Notes under the pieces: generated by a model
Told to the model about the DNA's origin: nothing
Seen by the model: the letters and a program-made list of their open reading frames with translations, nothing else
Databases searched by the model: none
Assembly: GCA_002238785.1 (NCBI GenBank)
Contig: MPNA01000015.1
Coordinates: 1-64,000, forward strand
Reading direction: 5' to 3'
Source of the DNA: a bacterium OM1 bin76
GTDB taxonomy: Bacteria > Actinomycetota > Acidimicrobiia > Spongiisociales > ZC4RG35
Length of the DNA stretch: 64,000 bases
Made by a program: the position numbers and the translations under genes
Shown here: in pieces, positions 9,226 through 19,723 of the stretch
Numbering within the stretch: the first letter of the stretch is position 1
Layout of the letters: each line of letters opens with the position of its first letter

Positions 9226-9234
9226 TGAGTGAAA
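9220..9234. promoter_or_regulatory. Candidate operator palindrome TTTCA-N5-TGAAA
   Basis: A perfect 5-base inverted repeat with 5-base spacer covers the start codon of the iclR gene and lies about 15 bases upstream of the divergent hutU -35 box. IclR proteins bind short palindromes in such divergent regions, so this is a plausible operator. The assignment is inference from position and symmetry. Confidence 0.35.
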
Positions 9235-9248
9235 AGCATTGCTGTTGG

Positions 9249-9278
9249 TTGACAGCTTAGATGGACGATCGGTATGAT
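9249..9278 (+). promoter_or_regulatory. Sigma-70-type promoter for hutU-def-hutF-hutI
   Basis: TTGACA at 9249-9254 and TATGAT at 9273-9278 are separated by 18 bases. Transcription would start near 9285, about 50 bases before the hutU ATG at 9335. Confidence 0.65.
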
Positions 9279-9334
9279 TGCAACAGGCAGCCGGGACCTG
9301 TACACGACCCACCGGACTGATGTGGTGAGCCAAC

Positions 9335-11026
9335 ATGACGGAGACCCGACAACACAGCTCAGGCGCACCACCGGGGGGCGTCCGCTCGCCGAGGGGCACA
9401 TCTTTGACCTGCCGCGGGTGGCCGCAGGAGGCCGCTTTCCGGATGCTTCAGAACAACCTCGACCCCGAGGTCGCCGAGCGCCCTGACGACCTGGTGGTCT
9501 ATGGGGGGACGGGCCGGGCAGCCAGGTCATGGGACGCCTATCACGCCATGCTCCGGTCGCTCACCACCCTCGACCACGACGAGACCATGCTGGTGCAGTC
9601 CGGCAAACCGGTCGGCATCCTCCGCACCCATGAGTGGGCGCCCAGGGTCCTCATCGCCAACTCCAACCTGGTCCCCGAGTGGGGCACCTGGGACGAGTTC
9701 CGGCGGCTCGAGCACCTCGGCCTCACCATGTACGGGCAGATGACGGCCGGATCGTGGATATACATCGGCACTCAGGGCATCCTGCAGGGAACCTACGAAT
9801 GCTTCGCCGCCATCGCCCGAAAGCGCTTTGGTGGATCCCTTGCAGGCACCCTCACCGTCACCGCCGGGCTAGGCGGGATGGGTGGCGCCCAGCCACTGGC
9901 CATCACCATGAACAGTGGCGTGGCCCTTTGCATCGAAGTTGATCCCGAACGGGCGGCGCGCCGTGTGCGGACCCGTTACCTGGACTTGGTTGCCCACAGC
10001 TACGCCGACGCCCTCCGCCGCTGTCAGGAGGCGGTTGCGGCCCGGGTACCCCTATCGGTGGGCCTGGTCGGCAACGCCGCCGATCTGTTGCCCCGTCTGC
10101 TGGCCGACGGACTTGCGGCCGACATCGTCACCGACCAGACCTCCGCCCATGACCCGCTCACCTATATCCCCAACGATCTCTCTTTGGACGCTGCCGATGA
10201 GCTACGCAACAAAAAGCCCGACGAGTACATCCAGCGATCCCGCCACGCCATGGCCGCCCATGTCGAGGCCATGGTTGGCTTCCTCGATGCCGGGGCTGAA
10301 GTATTCGACTACGGCAACAGCCTCCGAGCCGAGGCGGCCCTCGGAGGCTACGACCGCGCCTTCGCCTATCCCGGATTCCTGCCCGCATACATCCGCCCGC
10401 TGTTCTGCGAGGGCAAGGGGCCGTTTCGTTGGGTGGCGCTGTCCGGCGACCCCGCCGACATCTCCGCCACCGATCGGGCGGTTCTCGAGGAATTCCCTGA
10501 CAACGAAGCCCTTTCCCGTTGGATAACACTGGCGGGGGAACGTGTCGCATTCCAGGGTCTTCCGGCTCGGATCTGCTGGCTGGGTTACGGGGAGCGCCAC
10601 CGACTGGGCCTGCGGTTCAACGAGATGGTCCGATCGGGGGAACTGTCCGCCCCCATCGTGATCGGACGCGATCATCTTGACTCCGGCTCGGTGGCTTCTC
10701 CATACCGCGAAACCGAGGACATGGCTGACGGCAGCGATGCCATCGCAGACTGGCCCCTTCTGAACGCCCTGGTCAATGCGTCCTCGGGAGCGTCATGGGT
10801 AAGCATCCACCACGGTGGGGGGGTCGGTATCGGCCGATCGATCCATGCCGGCCAGGTCTGCCTCGCCGACGGAACCGATCTGGCGGCATCGAAGCTGGAG
10901 CGGGTCCTGACCAACGACCCGGCCACCGGGGTAATGCGACACGTCGACGCCGGCTACGACGAGGCCATCCGAGTAGCCGCCGATCGGGAAGTGCAGGTAC
11001 CCATGGCAGGGAAGACCCGCCGGTAG
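9335..11026 (+). CDS. hutU: Urocanate hydratase
   Basis: 563 residues, close to the family's usual 550-560. It converts urocanate to 4-imidazolone-5-propionate with tightly bound NAD. The N-terminus ([37 protein letters not shown]) aligns with the conserved start of the family, which supports ATG 9335 over internal starts. [12 protein letters not shown] near 180 is the NAD-binding loop, and DQTSAHDPL and [11 protein letters not shown] are family signatures. First gene of the plus-strand hut operon, ending 10 bases before def. Confidence 0.95.
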   Translation: MTETRQHSSGAPPGGVRSPRGTSLTCRGWPQEAAFRMLQNNLDPEVAERPDDLVVYGGTGRAARSWDAYHAMLRSLTTLDHDETMLVQSGKPVGILRTHEWAPRVLIANSNLVPEWGTWDEFRRLEHLGLTMYGQMTAGSWIYIGTQGILQGTYECFAAIARKRFGGSLAGTLTVTAGLGGMGGAQPLAITMNSGVALCIEVDPERAARRVRTRYLDLVAHSYADALRRCQEAVAARVPLSVGLVGNAADLLPRLLADGLAADIVTDQTSAHDPLTYIPNDLSLDAADELRNKKPDEYIQRSRHAMAAHVEAMVGFLDAGAEVFDYGNSLRAEAALGGYDRAFAYPGFLPAYIRPLFCEGKGPFRWVALSGDPADISATDRAVLEEFPDNEALSRWITLAGERVAFQGLPARICWLGYGERHRLGLRFNEMVRSGELSAPIVIGRDHLDSGSVASPYRETEDMADGSDAIADWPLLNALVNASSGASWVSIHHGGGVGIGRSIHAGQVCLADGTDLAASKLERVLTNDPATGVMRHVDAGYDEAIRVAADREVQVPMAGKTRR

Positions 11027-11036
11027 CCGCAACCCT

Positions 11037-11606
11037 ATGACTGTGCGGCGAATACTGCCCATCGGCCACCCCGTCTTGCGGACCAAGGCCACGCCGGTGC
11101 CGCGTTCTGACATCTCCAAACCTCGAGTCCAGGGTCTCATTGACGACCTCATCGACACCATGCGCCACGCCAACGGGGCAGGCATAGCGGCCAACCAGAT
11201 AGGAGAACCCGTGCGGATTCTCACCGTCGAGGTCAACGACAACCCTCGATACCCCTACAAACCCCCGGTGCCATTGACAGTGGCAATCAACCCGGAATTG
11301 GAGACTCTGGATGGCGAGACGGTGGTCATCAACGAGGGGTGCCTGTCGGTACCGCTGAGGGGCGAACTCGTCCGCTCGGTCAACCTGCGGGTCCGCTATA
11401 CCGATCGGGAGGGCAGCGACCACGACAGGATCGTTCGGGGACTCACCGCCGGCACCTGGCAGCACGAATGCGACCACCTCGACGGGATCCTGGTGGTCGA
11501 CCGGATCGACCCCAAAACACTCAGTACCTGGGAACAGTTCAAGGTGCACCACCAGGACGCCTTCGTGGAGCGCATCACTCGCTTCGTCGCCGAGATCGGA
11601 TCGTGA
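11037..11606 (+). CDS. Peptide-deformylase-family protein inside the hut operon
   Basis: 189 residues with all three deformylase motifs: GAGIAANQ (47-54, variant of GxGLAAxQ), EGCLS (100-104, metal Cys102) and QHECDHLDG (142-150, metal His143 and His147, catalytic Glu144). An active metal-dependent deformylase is therefore expected. Peptide deformylase normally removes the N-formyl group from nascent proteins. Here it lies 10 bases after hutU and overlaps the hutF start by three bases. HutF makes N-formylglutamate and no hutG deformylase is seen, so this paralogue may release formate from N-formylglutamate (inference). A housekeeping def role cannot be excluded. Confidence 0.9.
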   Translation: MTVRRILPIGHPVLRTKATPVPRSDISKPRVQGLIDDLIDTMRHANGAGIAANQIGEPVRILTVEVNDNPRYPYKPPVPLTVAINPELETLDGETVVINEGCLSVPLRGELVRSVNLRVRYTDREGSDHDRIVRGLTAGTWQHECDHLDGILVVDRIDPKTLSTWEQFKVHHQDAFVERITRFVAEIGS

Positions 11607-12967
11607 CGCAGTACTGGTGCGAGATGGCATGGCTCGGGGGCCCCAGCGCCACGCAGGGAGTGGTGATCGGAGTCGATGGTGGTCGCATCAGATCGGTCAC
11701 TTCCGGGCACGTCACTCCTCCGGCGGGAGCCACGCCGCTACCAGGGTTGACGCTGCCGGCGCTGGCCAACGCACACAGCCATGCCTTTCACCGGGCCCTA
11801 CGGGGCCGCACCCACGGTGACCGGGGCACCTTCTGGACTTGGCGAGACCTTATGTACCGGGTGGCGGCCGGCCTCGATCCCGACAACTATTACCGACTTG
11901 CCCGGGCTACCTTCGCCGAGATGGCCATGGCGGGCATCGGTGTGGTGGGCGAGTTCCATTACGTCCACCATCGCCCAGGAGGTGGCCCCTACGACGATCC
12001 CAACGCTATGGGCGTCTCTATGGCAGCGGCAGCCGAGGACGCCGGTATTCGCATCACCCTCCTCGACACCCTGTACCTTCACGGTGGCTTCTGCTCCGAA
12101 TGGGCATCCGGTTACGCACCGCTGCTACCGGAACAGACCCGTTTCTCCGATGGCTCCTGTGGGGAATGGGCGGATCGGCTAGACGACTTGGCCGGCAGGA
12201 CCAACGGCGCCAATGTCGTGATAGGAGCGGCGGTGCACTCGGTGCGAGCCGTGGACCCGGCATCGATTGCGATCGCGGCGCGTTGGGCCACTGCCCGCCA
12301 GGCGCCCCTCCACGTTCACGTCTCCGAGCAACCGTCTGAGAACCGGCAGTGCCTGAAGGCTCATGGCCAGACCCCCATAGCAGTCTTCGCGGACGCGGGT
12401 GGTCTTGGTCCCGACACGACCCTGGTCCACGCAACGCACGCCTCTGCAGAGGACATCTCATTAGCCGGGGAACTCGGAGCGACCTGCTGTCTCTGCCCGA
12501 CAACCGAACGGGATCTGGCCGACGGCATCGGTCCGAGCGAAGCGCTCATCGATGGAGGGGTCCGCCTCTGTGTGGGCACGGATTCCCACGCCATGGTCGA
12601 CCTCTTCGAGGAGACCCGGGCCGTCGAGTTGGGTCAGCGGGTGACCAAGCTCGAGCGGGGCGTGCACTCCATCGATACCTTGGCGCAGATGGCCACCGCC
12701 AACGGCTACCGGTCGCTGGGGTGGGAGACGGGAGGCACTCTAAAGCCAGGCTCGCTGGCCGACTTCACCACCCTGAGTCTGGACTCGGCGCGCCTCGCCG
12801 CCACCGACCCCGCCAACGCGCTGGCTGCGGCCATCTTTGCCGCCTCGAGCGCGGATGTACACCATCTGGTGGTCGGCGGCAAGCCGGTGGTGGCAGGCGG
12901 TACCCATGTCTCGATCGATGTCGCATCCGAGCTCAGCTCCATAATCCCAAAGGTGGTGACCTCATAA
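11603..12967 (+). CDS. hutF: Formimidoylglutamate deiminase
   Basis: 454 residues from GTG 11603, overlapping the deformylase stop. Amidohydrolase superfamily: metal-binding NAHSHAFHR, then [17 protein letters not shown] and GTDSH in order. WTWRDLMYR and [10 protein letters not shown] are typical of HutF, which hydrolyses N-formimidoyl-L-glutamate to N-formyl-L-glutamate plus ammonia. Its presence implies the five-step branch of histidine degradation, which needs a later deformylase. The hutI start follows five bases after its stop. Confidence 0.92.
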   Translation: MTQYWCEMAWLGGPSATQGVVIGVDGGRIRSVTSGHVTPPAGATPLPGLTLPALANAHSHAFHRALRGRTHGDRGTFWTWRDLMYRVAAGLDPDNYYRLARATFAEMAMAGIGVVGEFHYVHHRPGGGPYDDPNAMGVSMAAAAEDAGIRITLLDTLYLHGGFCSEWASGYAPLLPEQTRFSDGSCGEWADRLDDLAGRTNGANVVIGAAVHSVRAVDPASIAIAARWATARQAPLHVHVSEQPSENRQCLKAHGQTPIAVFADAGGLGPDTTLVHATHASAEDISLAGELGATCCLCPTTERDLADGIGPSEALIDGGVRLCVGTDSHAMVDLFEETRAVELGQRVTKLERGVHSIDTLAQMATANGYRSLGWETGGTLKPGSLADFTTLSLDSARLAATDPANALAAAIFAASSADVHHLVVGGKPVVAGGTHVSIDVASELSSIIPKVVTS

Positions 12968-12972
12968 CCCTG

Positions 12973-14148
12973 GTGATCGACAACATCTCCGAGTTGATCA
13001 CCAACGTCCCCGAACTGGGGGCGGGATCGCTCGGGATCGTTGATGACGCATCCGTCGTGGTGGAGAACGGCAAGGTGGTCGCCATCGGCCCGGCCGGCGC
13101 GTTGGCCGACCAGCGCCTTGACGCCGGTGGTCGGTGCGTGCTGCCGGGGTTCGTGGACTCCCATACCCACCTGGTCTTCGCGGGTGAGCGGGCCGAGGAG
13201 TTCACTCGGCGCATGGCCGGTGAGCCCTATGACGGAGGTGGGATCCGGGTGACCACCGAGGCTACCCGCGCCGCGTCCCGCCAGGCGCTGAGAGCGTCGC
13301 TGCATCGGCGGCTCAGAGAGGTGCACCGGGCGGGCACGACAACGGTGGAGATCAAATCGGGCTACGGGCTGTCGGTCGAATCGGAAGCCCTGATCACCTC
13401 TTTGGCAGGCGAGGTGACTGCCGAGACCACCTTCCTGGGGGCCCATGTGGTTCCAAGCGAGTACCGGGGACGCGCCGACGATTACACCGCTTTGGTCTGC
13501 GGGCCCATGCTCGAGTCCGTTCGCCCCCATGCCCGCTGGATAGATGTGTTCTGCGAGACCGGAGCCTTCAACGTCGATCAATCGAGGGCGGTCCTTGAGG
13601 CCGGGCGGAATGCCGGGCTGGGTCTGCGCCTGCATGCCAACCAATTGGATCATGGACCCGGGGTCCGGCTCGGTGTGGAGATGGGCTGCGCCTCCGTTGA
13701 CCATTGCACCTACCTGTCCGACGATGACCTCGAGATGCTGGCCGCCAGCGACACCGTTGCCACCTTCCTCCCGGCGGCGGACTTCTCCACCCGCCAGCCC
13801 TACCCCGACGCCCGGCGAGCCATCGACGCCGGAGTCCAGGTGGCGATCGCGTCCAACTGCAACCCCGGATCGAGCTACACGACGTCCATCTCGTTTTGCA
13901 TTGCCCTGGCAGTGCGCGACATGCGGATGACTATCGACGAAGCCATCGCCGCAGTCACCACGGGCGGCGCCGCAGCTTTACGTCGCAGCGATGTCGGCCG
14001 GCTTTCGCCGGGGGGTCCGGCGCATCTGGCAATCCTCGATGCCCCCAGTCGCCATCATCTTGCTTACCGGCCTGGTGTCCCCCTCATATGGCGGACGGTC
14101 GGTGCTGATTACCGACTCCCGTCTACCGGCGACCGCGGCGGGGGCTAG
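12973..14148 (+). CDS. hutI: Imidazolonepropionase
   Basis: About 391 residues from GTG 12973, preceded by an AAAGGTGG ribosome site within the end of hutF; upstream in-frame residues would overlap hutF. It hydrolyses 4-imidazolone-5-propionate to N-formimidoylglutamate. Motifs: metal site [42 protein letters not shown] and ASNCNPGS. The 3' end overlaps the convergent ABC permease gene by four bases. It completes hutH-U-I-F in the cluster. Confidence 0.93.
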   Translation: MIDNISELITNVPELGAGSLGIVDDASVVVENGKVVAIGPAGALADQRLDAGGRCVLPGFVDSHTHLVFAGERAEEFTRRMAGEPYDGGGIRVTTEATRAASRQALRASLHRRLREVHRAGTTTVEIKSGYGLSVESEALITSLAGEVTAETTFLGAHVVPSEYRGRADDYTALVCGPMLESVRPHARWIDVFCETGAFNVDQSRAVLEAGRNAGLGLRLHANQLDHGPGVRLGVEMGCASVDHCTYLSDDDLEMLAASDTVATFLPAADFSTRQPYPDARRAIDAGVQVAIASNCNPGSSYTTSISFCIALAVRDMRMTIDEAIAAVTTGGAAALRRSDVGRLSPGGPAHLAILDAPSRHHLAYRPGVPLIWRTVGADYRLPSTGDRGGG

Positions 14149-15824
14149 ACGGTAAGGTCTCTTCGCTCCATGAGGTTGACAGCCAGCCACCCTGTTAGGA
14201 CTGCACCGGCCAAGAGCAGATAGTAGGTTGGTTCGAAGCCTTTGGCGAGTGGAGGGGCGTCTCCGAAGTACCAGTAGAAGGGAGAGATCACCCGGAGGGG
14301 TTCCATGACGTCGCTGAGAGCACCAAGGCCGTTCAGCAGGAAAGTGGCCATGGCTACCACTGCGGTTATCCGAGCCGCCCCGAATGCCGATCCGCCCACC
14401 GCCCAGATCGCCATGGTCAGCCCACCGAAGAACAGGCCCAGGAGGCCCAGGCCCGCACCGGCGGCGAGGATCCTTCCAATGCCTAGTTCAGTCTCCCAAA
14501 CGGAGTCTCCCAACAGAGCGGCAACAGTGAGGATCGCCACCACCACAACGGTCGAGAACACCACTCCCAGTGCCTTGCCGGCGATGATCCTCCTGGTCGA
14601 GGTGGGGACGGCCAAGAGCAGGTCGAAGACACCGGAGTCTTCCTCCCTGACCATCGCCATCGAGACTCCCCTGACCGCGAACATGACAATCAGGATCGGG
14701 CCGATTGCCTGGTAGGTGCGTGAGGAGATGAACCCGGCCGCGGTGACTATCGCCTCCGGGTTGCTCATGCCGAACATGGCGAAGACTTCTCGAGGTAGAG
14801 AGGTTATGAGACCCGCCAGGGCCTCGGCGTCCGCTGCCAGAGCCGGCCATGCGGAGAACATCACCAGTGTCAGGAGTCCCAGCCCCCCTCCCCAGCCCCA
14901 CACGGATCGGCGACGATCCCAGATCGTTTTACGGAAAGAGCCGGTCAGCAACCATACCGCCCGCGGTGATCGGCGCCGGCGTTTGCCAGGACGTCGGCCG
15001 ACCCTGCTCGCTGGCAGCACGGCGCGCTCGGTGGCGATGTCACGCCGCCGGAACAGGAAGGTGGCCGACGCCAGTAGCACCACGGCCGTTATCGCTAACC
15101 AGAGGTGACCAGCGGTAACCCCTTCGGTGAGTGGTTGAGGCTCCTGGTACCAGGTGAAGGGACTGGCTCCCTTGATGTTCTCCAGGGGGGAGTAGAGATC
15201 GGCGAAACCGGTGATGAACCAAGCAAGGAAGGCAATGGAACCCGCCACCCCGCCTGCCACCACACTACGGCCGGAGAACGTCCCGGCTACCAGTGTCAAT
15301 GCCCCGAATAGGAGGCCCAGCAACCAAAGGGACAACCCCACCGCCAGCAGACCCTTCACCGACAGGGACAGGTCGAAGATCGGGTTGACCACCACCAGCG
15401 CCGCCGTCAGGACAGCCACCAGCGCCAAGGCCGCCACACCCACGCCCGCCGCCTTCTCCAAGAAAACTCGAGTGCGGGACACCGGGTTGGAGAGCAACAT
15501 GTCCATCAGGCCGTCCCGTTCTTCGGCCATGATCTCGCTGGCTGCTGCATTGATCACGAAGAAGAGGATGAGCACGGGAGCGAACAGCGAGTACAGGTAG
15601 GAAGTGAGGAACCCGGCCGCGGAGAGAAAGGTGGCCGAGTCAATCCCGAAGGTGGCCATCATCTGCGAGGGGAGGTTGTCCATGAAGGAGATGAAGTCCT
15701 CGGACTCCCGCATCACCGGGAACAACACTCCCAACCATACGGCCAGTGCCACCAGGCCCAGCCCATACCCCATGGCGCCACGCCGACGGTCCCGGAGGGA
15801 CTTGCCCAGGATGGCAGAAGTCAT
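14145..15824 (-). CDS. ABC-2-type exporter permease with two homologous halves
   Basis: 559 residues with about 12 predicted membrane helices. The two halves repeat the same plan: a cytoplasmic K-x2-x-DRR start ([21 protein letters not shown]), a PSQMMATFG / PREVFAMFG segment, an E-E-D/R-D-G loop ([37 protein letters not shown]) and SPF-x-WY near each end. This is the layout of 'antibiotic exporter' ABC-2 permeases of actinobacteria. It starts 4 bases after the ATPase gene. Substrate unknown. Confidence 0.85.
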   Translation of the reverse strand: MTSAILGKSLRDRRRGAMGYGLGLVALAVWLGVLFPVMRESEDFISFMDNLPSQMMATFGIDSATFLSAAGFLTSYLYSLFAPVLILFFVINAAASEIMAEERDGLMDMLLSNPVSRTRVFLEKAAGVGVAALALVAVLTAALVVVNPIFDLSLSVKGLLAVGLSLWLLGLLFGALTLVAGTFSGRSVVAGGVAGSIAFLAWFITGFADLYSPLENIKGASPFTWYQEPQPLTEGVTAGHLWLAITAVVLLASATFLFRRRDIATERAVLPASRVGRRPGKRRRRSPRAVWLLTGSFRKTIWDRRRSVWGWGGGLGLLTLVMFSAWPALAADAEALAGLITSLPREVFAMFGMSNPEAIVTAAGFISSRTYQAIGPILIVMFAVRGVSMAMVREEDSGVFDLLLAVPTSTRRIIAGKALGVVFSTVVVVAILTVAALLGDSVWETELGIGRILAAGAGLGLLGLFFGGLTMAIWAVGGSAFGAARITAVVAMATFLLNGLGALSDVMEPLRVISPFYWYFGDAPPLAKGFEPTYYLLLAGAVLTGWLAVNLMERRDLTV

Positions 15825-15828
15825 GTCC

Positions 15829-16746
15829 TCAACTCGCAGAGTCCGGCTGGGTGGCGGAGCCGTAATAGGAAAGGAACACTTCGTCGAGATCAGCCTCTTC
15901 GGAGGTGACTGTTAACAGGTCCCTAGCAGCGGCTGCCGCAACCACCTCCTTCTGTGATCCCGCAATACTGAGCCGCAGCAGGGTGCCGCCGTCGAGGCAA
16001 TCGATGAGGTTCACGCCCTCGATGGCCGCGAAGGGAGCAGGGTCGACCGGCGAGCCGAACTTGATTGACAGGTTGGACTGGACCTTCGACCTGAAACCGG
16101 CCAGAGTGTCCACATCGATGAGGCGGCCTTCACGGACTATCCCCACCCGGTCAGCCACCCGCTCGACTTCCGGCAGGTAGTGGGATGACAAGAACACGGT
16201 GCGTCCCTCCCCCCTTACCTCGGCCAGCAGTTCAGTGAACTCCTGTTGCATGAGCGGGTCGAGACCACCGGTGGGCTCGTCGAGGATCAACAGTTCCGGA
16301 TCGTGCATGAAGGCGTTGACCACGCCGACCTTTTGGCGATTACCTTTCGAATACTCCTTGATGCGCCGGTCGAGATCAAGGTCGAAACGCTCTGCCAACT
16401 TCCGGGTGGTGGCCGCGGTGTCAATGCCTCTCAATCTGCTGAAGTAGATCAGAAACTCCCGGCCGGTCATTGAGGGGTACAGTGCCAAGTCGCCGGGCAG
16501 GTACCCGACGCGGCTGCGGATCTGCAGTGAATCACGTGCGAGGTCCATACCGAAGATGGACCCCGAACCCGCCGAAGGCCGAAGAAAGTCAAGCAGGAGC
16601 CGGATGGTGGTGGTCTTTCCTGCCCCGTTGGGGCCAATGAAGCCGAACACCTCACCAACGTTTACCGCCAGATTCAGATCCACGATACCCGCCGTGTCAC
16701 CGTAATACTTGGTGAGACCCGATGTCTCTATGGCTCTGGACACCAT
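15829..16746 (-). CDS. ABC transporter ATP-binding protein
   Basis: About 305 residues from ATG 16746. Walker A GPNGAGKTT, signature EYSKGNRQKVG (variant of LSGGQ), Walker B LLILDEPTGGLD and switch His in LSSHYLPEVERVADRVGIV are all present, so it should be active. A C-terminal extension of about 90 residues is typical of drug/lipid export ATPases. It pairs with the adjacent permease. Confidence 0.9.
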   Translation of the reverse strand: MVSRAIETSGLTKYYGDTAGIVDLNLAVNVGEVFGFIGPNGAGKTTTIRLLLDFLRPSAGSGSIFGMDLARDSLQIRSRVGYLPGDLALYPSMTGREFLIYFSRLRGIDTAATTRKLAERFDLDLDRRIKEYSKGNRQKVGVVNAFMHDPELLILDEPTGGLDPLMQQEFTELLAEVRGEGRTVFLSSHYLPEVERVADRVGIVREGRLIDVDTLAGFRSKVQSNLSIKFGSPVDPAPFAAIEGVNLIDCLDGGTLLRLSIAGSQKEVVAAAAARDLLTVTSEEADLDEVFLSYYGSATQPDSAS

Positions 16747-17115
16747 CACACCTGCCTTCTCCGCCCACAAGTCATCGCTTGGCGCGGGTTCCCTCGTCTT
16801 GTCGACCTCTCTAGAACTCTAGCCATAGGTGTAGACAGGTTGGAGTGGCCCGGGTCGTGTGGTGGGTTTGGCTTCTGCATGTGCACCAACACATTTGAAA
16901 TCGCTCGAATGGGTGCATCGCGCTTGTGACGATGATTGGCGCTTGAGTAGCATCCGGTGGTCCTGCCGTTTGAGTCCTGATGCGTATGGGGGGCACCCTT
17001 TCGTGACACAAGTCTTGGCACATAATTGGACCTGGTGAGGGAAAAAATCACCTAAAATACACATAGTGCTCAGCGGATGTCCGCACACGGCCGCCTTGGA
17101 GGCAAGTAAGGGTCT
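16747..17115. other. Intergenic region between divergent ABC operon and ald
   Basis: About 370 bases with no convincing gene. It should hold promoters for both directions. An AT-rich TAAAAT at 17053-17058, about 58 bases before ald, could be a -10 box, but no good -35 sits at 17 bases. No known riboswitch was recognised. Confidence 0.4.
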
Positions 17116-18231
17116 ATGAGAATAGGTGTGCCTAAGGAAATCAAGACGGGGGAACGCCGCGTCGGGCTCACGCCAGCTAGTGTCGCGGAGGCCGCTGGCC
17201 GAGGCCACGAGGTGTTCGTGGAATGCCATGCCGGAGAGGGGGCGGGCTATAGCGACGAGGAGTACGAGACCCGTGGCGCCCAGTTGCTCGACACTGCCGA
17301 GGAACTCTTCGATGCGGCGGAGTTGGTGGTGAAAGTCAAAGAACCGCTGGCGTTGGAGCGAGCCCGGTTGCGGGACCACCACACCCTGTTTACTTACCTG
17401 CACCTCGCTCCCGACCCCGAACAGGCTTGGGATCTACTCCAAAGCGGCGCCACAGCCATCGCCTACGAATCGGTGACCGATCAGGCGGGCGGACTGCCGC
17501 TGCTGGCGCCCATGTCGAAAGTTGCGGGAAAGATGGCTGTGCAAGCTGGGGCTCGCTGCCTAGAAGCCCCCGCCGGGGGACGCGGAGTGCTGCTGGGGGG
17601 AGTGTCCGGCGCCGCGCCGGCAACAGTAGTGGTGATCGGAGGAGGCGTAGTAGGCCGCAACGCCATGCAGATGGCGCTCGGATTCGGCGCTGCTGTGACC
17701 GTGCTCGACCGCAACGACACTGTCCTCGAATCGTTGTCGGCCCGGTACGGGGCGGCAGTTCGCACCCTCTACTCCACGCCGCTCACATTGGAAGAAACCG
17801 TGATAGCCGCCGACTTGGTGATAGGTGCGGTGCTCCTTCCGGGGGCCCGGGCGCCCCGCCTGATCACCGCCGGGATGGTCAAGGAGATGCAACCCGGTGC
17901 CGTGATCGTGGACGTAGCGATCGACCAGGGCGGGTGCGCAGAGACCTCCCGGCCCACGACCCACGCTCACCCCACCTTCGTAGTCGACGAAGTGGTGCAC
18001 TATTGCGTGGCCAACATGCCAGGGGCGGTCCCCCGCACCTCCACGCAGGCATTGAACGATGCGACACTCCCTTATGTGCTCAGGCTGGCTGACTTGGGAC
18101 CGGTGGCAGCAATCCGGTCCGACCCGGGATTGCAGGACGGCCTCAGTGTGCGGCGCGGCCACATCACCGAACCAGCAGTGGCTGATGCCCTGGGACTTCC
18201 CTATACCAAGCCACTGCACACCCTCAACTAG
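17116..18231 (+). CDS. ald: Alanine dehydrogenase
   Basis: 371 residues, the standard length. It interconverts L-alanine and pyruvate plus ammonia with NAD. MRIGVPKEIKTGERRVGLTP is the classic N-terminus, K in VVKVKEP and H in YLHLAPD match catalytic residues, the nucleotide-binding loop is VVIGGGVVGRNA, and VDVAIDQGGCAETSRPTTH is highly conserved. Single gene; convergent with uraA. Confidence 0.96.
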   Translation: MRIGVPKEIKTGERRVGLTPASVAEAAGRGHEVFVECHAGEGAGYSDEEYETRGAQLLDTAEELFDAAELVVKVKEPLALERARLRDHHTLFTYLHLAPDPEQAWDLLQSGATAIAYESVTDQAGGLPLLAPMSKVAGKMAVQAGARCLEAPAGGRGVLLGGVSGAAPATVVVIGGGVVGRNAMQMALGFGAAVTVLDRNDTVLESLSARYGAAVRTLYSTPLTLEETVIAADLVIGAVLLPGARAPRLITAGMVKEMQPGAVIVDVAIDQGGCAETSRPTTHAHPTFVVDEVVHYCVANMPGAVPRTSTQALNDATLPYVLRLADLGPVAAIRSDPGLQDGLSVRRGHITEPAVADALGLPYTKPLHTLN

Positions 18232-18382
18232 CTTCCCCCTCCCGAGCCCGTTCGCAAAAGTGGGCCTGAGGACCGAAACCTCAAGTCGCGGTCCCCAGGC
18301 CTAATCCAGAAGCGTTCTTACCGCCTCGATCCTTCGGTATCAGCTTAGATCGGGGTCAATGCGAGATCACCTCCGGTTCGCC

Positions 18383-19576
18383 TTACGAGTCGTCGGCGGG
18401 AAGCACCAGATTGAGCAGCACGCCAACCACAGCAGCCAAGGCCAGACCGGAGATCGCTACTCCACCGATCTGGAGATTCTCGAGTCCCGACGTTCCCAGA
18501 CCGAGCACCAGGATGACTGCAACCACGATCATGTTGCGGCTCTTGGACATCTGCACCTGGCTCTCAACCAGCGTGCGCAGACCCACCGCCGCGATCATCC
18601 CGAACAAGACGATGGAGAGACCGCCAAGCACGGCAAGGGGAATGGATTGCAAAATGGCGGCGATCTTGGGAATGATTCCCATAATGATGGCTACCACAGC
18701 ACCGATGCGGAGAACCGCCGGGTCATAGACCCTGGTCACCGCCAGGACGCCGGTGTTCTCCGAATAGGTGGTGTTGGCGGGACCTCCAAAGAGTCCGGCC
18801 AGGAAGGTGGCAGCCCCGTCGCCCAGCAGAGTGCGATCCAGTCCGGGCTTTTCGAAGAAGTCCTTCCCAACCACTCGACCGTTGGTGATTATGTCGCCAA
18901 CATGCTCGATCATCGTGACGAAGGCCACCGGTGCGATCAAGACGATGGCGCCCCACTCGAACGTGGCGACGGTGAACTCGGGAAGACCGATCCATGCTGC
19001 GTCGGCGATTCCGTCGAAGTCAACCTCTCCGAAGATGGCACCGATCACATAGCCGACCACCGCGCCGGTGAGAATCGGCAGCATCCTCCAAAGACCCCTC
19101 AGGAAAACAGCCGCCGCCACCGTCACCAGCAGCGTCAGAATGGCCAGCCACCAGTTGGCGTTGGACATGTCGATGGCGACTGGCGCCAGGGTGATGCCGA
19201 TGATCACGATTATCGGCCCGGCCACCACCGGGGGAACCAGTCTCCTGACCTTGTCGGATCCGATGAACCGGACGATCAGCGAGACGATCCCGTATACCAC
19301 GCCGGCGGCGGCGATGCCTCCCACAGTGGCAGACATGGAGAATCCCTCGGTGTTGAGACTGGCGACAATGGGTGGAATGAATGCGAATGACGAACCCAGG
19401 AATACAGGCACCATCATCCTGGTGAGCAGATGGAAGATTAGCGTTCCCACACCGGCTGCCAGGAGAGCCACCGATGCATCCAATCCGGTCAGAAGGGGTA
19501 CCAAGACCGTGGCCCCGAACATGGCAACGGTGTGCTGCACCCCCAACACAACCTTGCGTTGTGTATTGAGTTCCAT
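18383..19576 (-). CDS. uraA: Uracil/xanthine permease (NCS2 family)
   Basis: 397 residues from ATG 19576, which follows a strong GGAGG site; the frame is open upstream but unconserved. About 14 membrane segments. NCS2 hallmarks: GVQHTVAMFGATVLVP near the N-terminus, SSFAFIPP and TTYSENTGVLAVTRVYDP, the substrate-site motif with Glu. It imports uracil by proton symport. It is divergent from the urc1-urc4-upp group, so it likely supplies that pathway. Confidence 0.92.
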   Translation of the reverse strand: MELNTQRKVVLGVQHTVAMFGATVLVPLLTGLDASVALLAAGVGTLIFHLLTRMMVPVFLGSSFAFIPPIVASLNTEGFSMSATVGGIAAAGVVYGIVSLIVRFIGSDKVRRLVPPVVAGPIIVIIGITLAPVAIDMSNANWWLAILTLLVTVAAAVFLRGLWRMLPILTGAVVGYVIGAIFGEVDFDGIADAAWIGLPEFTVATFEWGAIVLIAPVAFVTMIEHVGDIITNGRVVGKDFFEKPGLDRTLLGDGAATFLAGLFGGPANTTYSENTGVLAVTRVYDPAVLRIGAVVAIIMGIIPKIAAILQSIPLAVLGGLSIVLFGMIAAVGLRTLVESQVQMSKSRNMIVVAVILVLGLGTSGLENLQIGGVAISGLALAAVVGVLLNLVLPADDS

Positions 19577-19723
19577 ACTTTCCTCCTCTCTGGGGAGTCG
19601 TACGTAGCTGACGCCTGGCTCCCTTGACCCTCTAAGCAGGAGAAGCCAGAGCAGTGGAGAATTCCCTAAGGCATGCCCGCTTCCTTGAGCATGCTGTGAC
19701 CCCCAATGGTAGGCTGTGGCTCG

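Noticed and set aside
16747-17051. About 100-codon minus-strand frame upstream of the ABC ATPase
   Set aside because: No conserved motif, and the codon pattern is unlike its neighbours; the region is better read as promoter space.
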